Assembly: GCA_037975125.1 (NCBI GenBank)
Contig: CM075854.1
Location: forward strand, 68,089,761 to 68,153,760
Direction: 5' to 3'
Length of the DNA stretch: 64,000 bases
Source of the DNA: Latrodectus hesperus
Lineage: Eukaryota > Arthropoda > Arachnida > Araneae > Theridiidae
Below, one piece after another: positions 12,491-27,144 of the stretch. Every line of letters starts with the position of its first letter. Position 1 is the first letter of the stretch. Under the pieces are notes generated by a model. That model was not told the DNA's origin. It did no database searches and saw only the letters and a program-made list of their open reading frames with translations. A program made the translations under genes and the position numbers.

Positions 12491-13651
12491 TTCATAAACT
12501 AACTAGATTTTTTTAGTTGAAAAATTGATTTGAATGAACTTAGTAAAGATAAAGTAAGTGTCTCCTTCAGTTGAAAGATATATATATTTGAATGACAAAT
12601 GGAATCAAATATATAAACTCTTCATATGGCGGGAAAAAAGAATTAATATTTTTTGTAGAGAAAACATGAAAAAATGAAATGAAATTCTCTAAGACATCTT
12701 GATTTTTTGAAATAAATAATAACAAGTGAATAAATAAATGCAATGAAAAATCTATAAAATAAATTGTCCATTATTCCATTAAAAATCAATAAAGTTATAA
12801 TACTTTGCAGAATGATTCATAAGAAAAATTGATAGTCACTCAACATAGTTCGCATGATTCTGGACTTAGTGTAATGGAACAGAAAGAGATCCTTAAAATG
12901 CCAATTTTGTAAATAATATTAAAGTAAAATGAGTCTTGAGGGTGTGTTAAATATTTGCTTCTTCAAGGTTAAAGATTCTCGCAAAATTTATTCCTTTGAT
13001 TGCCTACTTGTAAGCTATTGATATGTCAATCAATACGACTGTAAAGTATGTTGTTTAAGAAAAAACTCAAGAAACTCAAGAAAAAAAAACTTTCTGCTGG
13101 AAGAGAAATTGTAAAACTTTTATGTGCTTATCTAAATAAGTTTGAATTTAAAAGTGGAGTTCAAATAATTTTGTATACAATTTTAAATGTAATAACATGC
13201 TTAATTGCATGTTGTGATAATAAATATAATAATCAGATTAGTGACCTGTGAATAACATCAAAAAGTCTTGTTTAGATGTAGTCATTGCAATGTTTATGAA
13301 AATTGCCGGACCCCGTGATACGAAGATACAAATTGAATGAAACTTGTTGGCAAATAAGAGCAGGTTAGGATATTAAAATGAATGTTACGAAGTGATCACG
13401 AATTCCTGTGAACTAAGTAAATAATTAGATTGTCCTAAATTTAATTAGCTCTGAAATTTGAAAGTTATAATGTACACTTATTTTTGAAATGAGAAAGGCA
13501 TCTTTGGTGCAAATCAATTAAAATTTTCATATGAATTGCTACATCAAGAAGGTGTCGCAGCCCATGTAAAATTTGTAAGAAGATGCTGTGAAGATTAGAA
13601 GAGATGCTGAGATATGGAAATGATAGTTTTACAACGCATTTATGCAATATG

Positions 13652-13655
<4 letters not shown>
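12487..13655. other. AT-rich noncoding DNA
   Basis: Nothing recognisable. A 67-codon frame at 13048 is lysine-rich and runs through A-rich sequence; it has no homology that I can name. Confidence 0.6.

Positions 13656-13722
<67 letters not shown>
13656..13722. repeat. (TA)n microsatellite
   Basis: A TA array of about 66 bases that runs directly into the left arm of the fold-back unit at 13717. Confidence 0.95.
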
Positions 13723-13725
<3 letters not shown>

Positions 13726-14188
13726 ATAGTATATTTCTAAAATGCAATGAATATAATGAAACAAAATACAATGAAAAATGCCAAATGGAGAATAGTACAT
13801 TGAAAATATTAAATGCCAAATGTAGAATATTAAATGGAAGACAATATATTGAAATATTAAATGGAAAATAATACGTTGAAAAGAATTACATTGAAAAACT
13901 TGAAAGAAATTTCAAAGAAAGATAGATATAAATGGAATAAAGTACCAATATGGCCAGCTTCATCAGGGGGTCGCCACATTGCACAATTATGGCTTTTCTG
14001 CAATGTCTTAAAAAAACCATTACACCCCAAAGCCATACCAAAAATTCAAACCAAAGTATCAAACAGAATTATTCTTGTTGAAGACAATGCATTTAATATT
14101 TTCAATGTACTATTCTCCATTTGGCATTTTTCATTGTATTTTGTTTCATTATATTCATTGCATTTTATAAATATACTATTAACTATAT
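13717..14188. mobile_element. Fold-back (MITE-like) unit with 100-bp arms
   Basis: Bases 13717-13816 and 14089-14188 are reverse complements over 100 bp with one mismatch that I can see (C at about 13737 against T on the partner strand). They flank a 272-bp interior. The outer ends read TAGTTAATAGTATATTT and sit beside TA, which would fit a TA-target (Tc1/mariner-type) nonautonomous element. The left flank is itself a TA array, so a target duplication cannot be proven. The interior contains imperfect direct repeats of an ATTGAAATATTAAATGG-like unit (about 13800-13870) and no transposase. Such near-perfect arms imply recent origin or arm homogenisation, and a transcript would form a long hairpin. 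Confidence 0.75.
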
Positions 14189-14286
14189 CTTAGTAATACT
14201 ATTCTAGCTGCTTTTGCGCTAAATGTATTGCTAAACTTAAATTTTCTTATATATTCTTGTGCTTTTGGTTATATATCTAACTTTGC

Positions 14287-15479
<1,193 letters not shown>

Positions 15480-15900
15480 AAACTTTCTCATGAGATACCA
15501 AGAGCTCTCATCGCGTCTCATTTTTTCATTCGTGCCTTGACACAGCATTGGAATATGTCTACTTGCATGCCATTATATGCCCTCATGTTTTGTCATCGTT
15601 AGCTGTGCTATCGATTGCGTGTCAATTATTCTTATGCGAGATTATTGAGCTTTTTAATGCTGAACAACCCTTGCATCTTATCGGTTATAATAGGCTTACC
15701 ACTATATCTATATAAGATATTAATTGAAAAATTTGGAACTAGTAGGATATCCCTCCCCATTGGTGACCATTGTGACTTTTTTCGCCAAGTTAAGCGCATG
15801 TTTTTTGACGTGGGAATTTTCCTCAAGTTCCAAGAATACGCACATTTTAGAAAATTTTAAATCACACATAATAGGATACAAAATCTAAAAAAGTATTACT
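15480..15900 (+). other. Possible LTR-retroelement edge (weak)
   Basis: A more GC-balanced stretch contains CCCCATTGGTGACC at about 15757-15770. TTGGTGACC after a CA dinucleotide resembles the LTR/primer-binding-site junction of some Ty3/gypsy elements. No second LTR, polypurine tract or gag-pol coding sequence was found, and the 81-codon frame at 15615-15860 has no motif I recognise. Treat as a hint only; a decayed unrelated repeat is equally possible. Confidence 0.25.
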
Positions 15901-17300
15901 AAGAAAATGAATAAAAACTTTTTTTTGTTGGGTTTGCCTTCTCTTCAAAACAACCGGTAAAAAAATAAGTAAATAAAAAGGATTTACTTGATATGACGTC
16001 AAGTTCACATGTCAAATATGCTTGGTGATATTATGGAAAAATATTTAAGAAAAATATAATAATAAATTAACAAAAATATATAAGAAAAAGATAATAATAA
16101 GTAAACAAAAAGAAATTTGAAAAAAAGAACAGTTTCTGACGTTGAAAATATAAAAGAAAAATATAATGATAAATAAACAAAATAAAAAAGATAAATAAAT
16201 AAATAGAAAGAAATTGGAAAAAAGAACAAGTTACGATGTTTGGATGCTGGCGACAACGAAACACAACAACAAACGTAGAACAAAAAGTTCGAATTGAAAG
16301 TAAAACGAAAACTTCAAATGCTGTTGCCACTGAAAAGAACCATACATATGACGTAAAAATGATGTAAAACACGAGAAAAACCAAATCTGGCAACAAAAAA
16401 TTCTCAAGAATAACAAAAACTCAAAGTTGCAGCAGAATAATCAAAACAAAAGACACTAGATTTGGAAAGAAATCACTTGGGGAGGATATCATACTTACAC
16501 CAAAAATTGTTCTCTTAAATGGGTACTGCCCCAATCTGAAAAATAACAATGGATGGGTTGTTTTTTGATGATACTAGGGGAACACCTTCTATATACTTAG
16601 TGTCACTTTGGACGAATATCTGGGGTTTTAATCTGTGGTGCTATTTGATACCGTGAGTGAACTCATGTTCTCCAAATTATATTTCATCATTTGTTATTTC
16701 TTGTTAATAGGTTTGTATCTGAAGAGTAATTGCTGCATTGTAAAAGTTACCAGGGATGAGGTCCCACTTTTACAACAACGCATTTCTAGAACTGTATTTC
16801 AACAAGAAAGTATGCCCTTCACATATTTCTTGGAATGTATATCTTCACAGAGTACAGTATATTTCGCTTCTATATGGTTTGTATAGTTTCCGGAGTTGTT
16901 ATCTCTTTGTCTGTCAGTGAACATATATAGAGTTTCATAAGTCAGTGATTTATTTATATACCTTTCCCCTAAGTAATTTAAGCAATTAGTACCAATGAAT
17001 TTAGGCATTAACTAATAACAATCCTGAAAATGACATTGAAACTTTTCATAATTCGATACCATAACTTGTGTGCTGTCTTACAACTTCTAGGGGGAGCTGC
17101 ACCCATTAAATGTGGTAGAGAGAGCAGTAAAGTATACGTGCGCGAATTCGATTTTGTTAGCAATCTTAATTCATATCTGTTTTTCTTGCGTGATGGGATA
17201 TATATTCCGAAGCCATGGAATACATATTATTTATGGAATATGAGATAGGATATATTCTGGAGTAATGGAAAACATGTCAACTCTCTCTCAGCTATCTATT
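15901..17300. other. A-rich low-complexity DNA and unassigned sequence
   Basis: 16030-16240 is purine-rich low-complexity DNA containing a rough duplication: an AAGAAATTTGAAAAAAAGAAC-like block near 16110 recurs near 16209, about 100 bp apart. 16480-17280 is more balanced in composition, with several frames of 60-80 codons (16635, 17030) that show no recognisable domain. It may hold old transposon sequence. No gene call is justified. Confidence 0.5.
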
Positions 17301-21092
<3,792 letters not shown>

Positions 21093-21101
21093 GTGAAGAT
21101 G
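21093..21101. repeat. 9-bp target-site duplication, left copy
   Basis: GTGAAGATG stands directly before the inverted terminal repeat ACAAGCGTC. An identical copy follows the right terminal repeat at 22999-23007. Confidence 0.8.
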
Positions 21102-22998
21102 ACAAGCGTCTCGAGACAGAGCCCGGAGCCTCGGCTCCCAGAAGATTTTGGCTATGATTCAGTGACTTGGCGATGTAAAGAAAGCGATAAGTTTCTCTGG
21201 CTAGGAAGTTTATCTCATTGTTAAACATGGCGCATTTCACAACTACGCTTTCCGTTTTCCTTTAGAAAAATGTATCGATTTAGTATTGTTATATTTTTAT
21301 AAATATTACAAATTATTAATTAATTAATTCATCGGGAATATAATTTCTTTGTATTATAAAAACAATGGATGTGTGTGTATTGCGTTTACATGATCTTTTC
21401 TTCTCTAAAGATTAAATGACTTAGTATTGTTATATTTTCGTAAAAATAAGAAAGAATTTGTTTATTAATTCATTGTGAATATAATGTCTATGCATTATTA
21501 GAACTATTAATTATTTATTCATAAATAATTTACTATTGTTTATAAATATGTAAGTTGTTATGTTTATTGAACAGATTATGCATAATCAAACATAAACTTC
21601 TTTTGACATTATTGCAAGCAAAGTAGCTGAAAATTATTTTATACGAAGTTTCTACTTAAGAAAGAATTTTATTTTTTGAAATTTATTTAGCTTGATATTT
21701 TGATTTTTATCTAAAGGAAGAGAAAAATTGTAGTTAATATTATATGATTCATTGTTTCTTTACAAAAATATTTCTCCTAATTCAGATTCTTTATTTTAAT
21801 CACTGTTCAAATTCACCACCATCATGAGAACAGTATATTTTTTCATCAAGTACATCCTCACTGGGTACCTTCTGCTGAAATAGTTTTCTTCGAGAACTCA
21901 TCTCTTTCATTTTCAGTTAATTTTATATTTGTACACTATTCTTTAGAAGTAAAATGGCTAACAAGAACAGGAAAATATTCTGGAGCTCAAAATTGAGCTG
22001 CTTATGAAAAAAGTTTTGAAGCAATATTTGTGGCTTTGGGCACGGAGTCATCCCAATGTTATATGAATTCTGAGAAATTTAGTGAAAAAAATTTATTTAG
22101 TTTCACCCTCAGTTTTTTACATACGATATTTTATTCCCATTTATATTTATAATATCTTTATTAAAACACAAAAATCAGAATGAAATGTTATACTGAGTGT
22201 CTTTTTATTCATATAAATAAAATTTATAAATTTTCCCGTTTTTAAAGAATATAAACCTTTTTGTATTTCAAATAAATGAGTCGCATTCTGAAATTGAACT
22301 ACAAATGTTCAATATTTACAACTTGTGATACATCTTATTTTTAATTTTTAATTTAAAAAATAAACGATGTACACACTAAATAGCAAAATATTTTTTATTC
22401 AGCGGTTTTTTTATTGAAATTTATATTACATACAAAGTTTATTAAAACAAATCATGTGTGCAAAAAATGCTTTAAACAATTTTTATTTTGGCTTTGGAAA
22501 AAAAAAAAACTTGAGATGCTTATTTATAATTAAAGCATGATAATGTGAAATACAATTTAGTCAAATTAATTTTATCGTCGGAATACAGAAATAAAAAGGA
22601 AACGTGATAATGCAATTCACACTTCTTTGTTACTTTCATATTATCACATCCACCTTATCTGCGAAAAAATAAATGTCTTCAGCACCATATAAAATACAGA
22701 TAAAGTTGTTATCCATTTCTAATTTAAATATGGTGCTAAGATATAAGCAAACTATTCCGCTTTTCCTTCATATTTCGAAAAAATATTAAAACTTGCAAAC
22801 AAATATCAACAAATCGACTAACACGAACCTCATTTCAAATTAGACCGGGGAATAAGAAAACATAGGGTTACTAATATTAAATCTGAACAATAGTCACATT
22901 TTACACCGCCAAATTATTGCAACTACTCTTTTCAAGTGCGCATGCGTTAGAATTCCCATTTGGAGCCGACGTTCCGGGCCCGGTCTCGAGACGCTTGT
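21102..22998. mobile_element. 1.9-kb TIR element with 9-bp target duplication (Mutator/MULE-like?)
   Basis: The left end (ACAAGCGTCTCGAGAC, then GCCCGGA and TCGGCTCC) and the right end read inverted share 16 perfect bases, then an alignment of about 31 matches in 37. Both ends are strongly GC-rich in an otherwise AT-rich element. A perfect 9-bp duplication (GTGAAGATG) flanks the 1897-bp unit. Nine-base duplications with long terminal repeats are typical of Mutator/MULE superfamily elements; Merlin (8-9 bp) is an alternative. No transposase frame is visible inside, so the unit is nonautonomous or decayed. The 21950-22090 stretch looks weakly coding-like but is full of stops. Confidence 0.75.
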
Positions 22999-23007
22999 GT
23001 GAAGATG
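22999..23007. repeat. 9-bp target-site duplication, right copy
   Basis: GTGAAGATG, identical to 21093-21101, immediately after the right terminal repeat that ends GACGCTTGT. Confidence 0.8.
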
Positions 23008-24272
<1,265 letters not shown>

Positions 24273-24371
24273 TCATCAGTTAAAAATTTATAAAGTTAAT
24301 TTAAAATAGAGTATGAGAAGTTTACAATTCCACATCACCTCATGATTTAATTATTCTCTGTTAAATCATAA

Positions 24372-24705
24372 ACTGCTCTAAAGGTACGGTGTCTACAATC
24401 ATAACAGAGTGTATAAGACAAAATTTAGCAAAGCAAAAGTTGAGTGGAAGAGAAGAATGGTTATTGAAAAGGATTTTAATGTCTAAAGAAATCAACCTTG
24501 TGCCAAGTTGGGCCCGCAGAGCACAATCAGCAATATTAAGGCTAATCTTCGTTTACTATGGTGCCACATCTTCACATTAAAGATGAACTATGGACTATTT
24601 TGGAATGAAATTTCCACAAACTTTAAAACAATAACAAGAAGCCTAATATCAATCAACATTAATGTATCTCATGGGTTTATATTCAAAGACCAAAACCAAT
24701 GAAAA
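24372..24705 (+). pseudogene. Possible Tc1/mariner-type transposase remnant
   Basis: Translation around 24375-24480 gives SKGTVSTIITECIRQ, then KLSGREEWLLKRIL. This resembles the end of a Tc1-type helix-turn-helix followed by the GRP-like hinge and the start of the second DNA-binding part. A second open frame (24508-24702) continues in another phase with no diagnostic catalytic motif, although NYGLFWNEISTNF occupies about the place of the family's W..V.WSDES block. No terminal repeats were found. The call is tentative. Confidence 0.3.
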
Positions 24706-25054
24706 AGCGGTAAACTACTCGTTATACCTCATTAATAGTGACTCACATGCTAAGAGATTCTGTGACGTAATTTCTAAAATCCCCAGTAATCACAGAATTC
24801 TTTTTGCTTGTGTACAATCTCTTATTCACCCGTGATGTGAGGGTTATTGTTTGCAAAATATTTAATACGAATGAATTAACCTAAGGATTCAAATTTTATT
24901 TTCTGTATAAAATTTGAATGTTAAATATTTCCTTCGTGTGCATTATCTGTAATATTAAAATAATTTTTTATGTGTCTAAGATGGAAATCCAGAGTACTTC
25001 CAATAATTTCTGTACAGCATAAATAAATTAATATATGTAAAAACTGGAACAAAA
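24706..25054. other. AT-rich noncoding DNA
   Basis: Nothing recognisable. Confidence 0.5.
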
Positions 25055-25133
25055 TATTAGGTTGGGGAATAAGTTCGTTGCGTTTTTACCAAAGACTTTT
25101 ATTTAAACAAAAAACAATAATTATATCAATAAG

Positions 25134-25262
25134 TTAATCAATTATATATTCGCCGTTGCTGTTTACAACCTCTTCCCACCTCTCTACCCATTTGTTGATG
25201 CCGTTCCGCCAAAAATAGCCTCGTCTGGTGTCAAAGAAGTTGTTGAGCCAGTTTTTAAGGCT
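25134..25262 (-). pseudogene. Mariner transposase C-terminal fragment (minus copy)
   Basis: Read on the minus strand, 25262 to 25134 is open for 42 codons: SLKNWLNNFFDTRRGYFW, then RNGINKWVERWEEVVNSNGE, and ends YIID followed by TAA. This is the characteristic extreme C-terminus of insect and arachnid mariner transposases (RWxxxVxxNGxY). The upstream catalytic D,D34D domain is absent. It is one half of a palindrome: the same protein end is encoded on the plus strand at 25268-25333. Confidence 0.85.
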
Positions 25263-25267
25263 CTAGC

Positions 25268-25333
25268 ATCAACAAATTGGTCGAGAGGTGGGAAGAGGTT
25301 GAAAACAGTAACGGCGATTATATAATTGATTAA
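25268..25333 (+). pseudogene. Mariner transposase C-terminal fragment (plus copy)
   Basis: The plus-strand codons INKLVERWEEVENSNGDYIID end in TAA at 25331-25333. This is the inverted duplicate of the minus-strand fragment beside it, with three amino-acid changes over 21 residues. The TAA is the second half of the TTAA target used by the piggyBac insertion, so the stop codon and the transposon junction coincide. Confidence 0.8.
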
Positions 25334-25857
25334 CCCTTTGAGGGGCAGTGTTGGCAAATGCTAACACCATTTTCTATATTTTTCCTCTAAACGCTCAAGT
25401 GTTATTTTATTGCAAACACTAAACAGAATCCATCATTTAACTTCCATTTATACATAACAGATGGCAGCACAAAAAATTGAATATATAATTGAGAACGAAG
25501 CATAGGAAATTGAGTGTTTTTAATCCGTTTAATTAAAAATTCTGAAAAAAAAATATAATGCATATTTTTTTTATATAAATGCAGTTTACGTATTATTTTT
25601 CTTCGTGCATATGATGTTCTAGGTGTGCAATTACAACCAAATAATGTGCATTTATGTACTCCATTTTATTAATTTTTTCAAAGTGTTGTCATTGGACAAC
25701 ACTGCCCCAGTAGGTGATTCTCTTTCTTAACCCGAAGAGAAAGAGCGAATATTGCACTGTGTTTTGAAGAGTTCAGTTCCCCTCAAGTATATGCAACTGT
25801 CATTTATTTACACTGTAAGAGAAAGTTGGGGTTGAGTTCAAAGGGTGGATTGGAGGT

Positions 25858-25876
25858 GGGGGGAGTAGGGTAGGGG
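25858..25876 (+). other. Putative G-quadruplex motif
   Basis: GGGGGGAGTAGGGTAGGGG supplies four G-tracts of three or more with short loops, inside a larger G-rich stretch (25825-25912) of the piggyBac element. It is exceptional in this AT-rich window. Confidence 0.6.
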
Positions 25877-26116
25877 TTGACGAAAGGTGGGAAACTCACA
25901 AGGGATTGTTTTTGCCTCCTTTCTTGGATTTTATTCTCTTGAAAAAGGGATGCTTTTATTCCTTGCGCTTGCTCCATTTATTTTACTGATTTGCTTTACT
26001 GATTCCGTTAGTTTGAAGTTTCAATTTTTATGCTTTATTAGTTAATATTTTACTTAAGACGATATATTTATTTATTTTGAATATTAACTTTTCTTAAAAT
26101 ATGTCACGGAAAAATC

Positions 26117-26482
26117 TTGACATTCAGGAATGCATTCATTTTGTACACCCTTTTGCCAGACTTTGAAACAGATCCTAAAAATTTAAAAACCTTTCGAAGG
26201 GAAATAGTAATGGGGCTAATAGCTATGGAAAACGAAGGAAAAACCATAAAAAAGAGATCAACACCCTCTCAACTTAAAAAGAAACTGAAATATCAAGTTT
26301 CTGATGAAACTCGATTGAAAAATGCTGACCATCTTCCTATAAAATGCAAACCAATTAGGTGCGCGTTTTGTAGCACTAAAGCTAAGCCACATTTTGCAAG
26401 AATTATGTGCCACACATGCAATGTAGGGCTATGTCTAAGCAAACAGAATCCCGAATGTTTTGAAAAATTTCATTCAAAATAA
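26117..26482 (+). pseudogene. piggyBac transposase C-terminal fragment with cysteine-rich domain
   Basis: A frame of about 121 codons, opening on TTG rather than ATG, encodes the last part of a piggyBac transposase. Residues 3-13 (FRNAFILYTLL) match the end of the catalytic region, where a family-typical NAF/YILY stretch is followed by an FRREI/V helix. Residues 72-119 form the cysteine-rich DNA-binding domain, with H72, C77, C82-x2-C85, C98-x2-C101-x4-C106-x7-C114 and x4-H119. In the family this RING/PHD-like zinc domain binds the terminal repeats. The DDD RNase-H-like core that should precede it is absent upstream, so this is a remnant. A domain-only peptide could in principle act as a competitor, but nothing here shows expression. 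Confidence 0.88.
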
Positions 26483-27144
26483 CTGAAACAATTTTGTAGA
26501 ATAATTTACATTTTTATATTCATTTCCTGTCTCTAATTATTGGTAAGCATGATCTTCAATACAATTAAATTTTGTCACCTTATATGTACATATTAACTAT
26601 TCAAATATATTCAACATAGTGATTTTCTTATTGTTTTATTGAATTAGCATTTCCTATTCTAGAATAGTGTAATTTTATATATTATTATCTTTATTTGTTA
26701 TGTCATGAACCTTTTTATCATGTATAATCCTAAGTATTATTTCCTTTTATATATAAAAATTAATATAGCAAAAAAAAAAGTAATTTTTGAATATCTAGCA
26801 TATTTTATTTATAATTGAACCTTTTACCATTTATTTCCATCACTTTTTATGTTTTTAATATTTAGAGTAAAAGTATTGTTTCAAACAACATCTTAAGCGC
26901 TAGAGGGGCAGTGTTGGCAATTGCCAACACCACCCCCAAAAATATACAGTGGTTTGAAAATTTTTTTGAATGTATAATGTGTGTTTTTAGACCCTTATGG
27001 TAAGATAAAGACCATTTTTATACTAGGGAATGATAAATTTCTTATAGTGCCCCTCAAAGGGTTAACTTATTGATATAATTATTGTTTTTTGTTTAAGTAA
27101 AAGTCTTTGATAAAAACGCTACGAACTTATTCCCTAATCTAATA

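Larger units (their letters stand above)
25334..27061 (+). mobile_element. piggyBac-like element, 1728 bp, internally deleted
   Basis: Perfect 14-bp terminal inverted repeats (CCCTTTGAGGGGCA at 25334-25347; complement at 27048-27061) lie between TTAA duplications (25330-25333, 27062-27065). These are hallmarks of the piggyBac superfamily: CCC ends and TTAA. A palindromic GTGTTGGCAA-type motif recurs near both ends and at 25683. Complete piggyBac elements are about 2.3-2.5 kb; this one lacks the catalytic DDD core and keeps only the 3' end of the transposase. A G-rich tract lies at 25825-25912. It is younger than the mariner fold-back it interrupts. Confidence 0.92.
25057..27142. mobile_element. 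Palindromic mariner remnant interrupted by piggyBac
   Basis: Left end TTAGGTTGGGGAATAAGTTC at 25057 and an inverted, slightly diverged match at 27117-27142, each flanked by TA (25055-25056, 27143-27144), mark a mariner-type element. Without the internal insertion it is about 354 bp and is a fold-back. The left arm (25057 to about 25202) is the 3' end of a mariner on the minus strand. The right arm (about 25264-25333 plus 27062-27142) is a second, inverted copy of the same 3' end. A 61-bp spacer separates them. The piggyBac element 25334-27061 entered the TTAA formed by the transposase stop region of the right arm. Confidence 0.85.

Noticed and set aside
13614..13871. 85-codon frame and similar frames at 8690, 14237-14471 and 38991 made of repeated Tyr-Ile
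   Set aside because: They are translations of (TA)n arrays, which are open in every useful phase; not genes.
13861..14193. 110-codon frame
   Set aside because: It lies in the interior and right arm of the fold-back unit; its C-terminal half is antisense to the left arm and shows no domain.
16005..16416. Three overlapping minus frames rich in Phe/Leu/Tyr, like membrane proteins
   Set aside because: The plus strand is A-rich low-complexity DNA, so the minus translation is hydrophobic by composition; no start context, splice or domain evidence.
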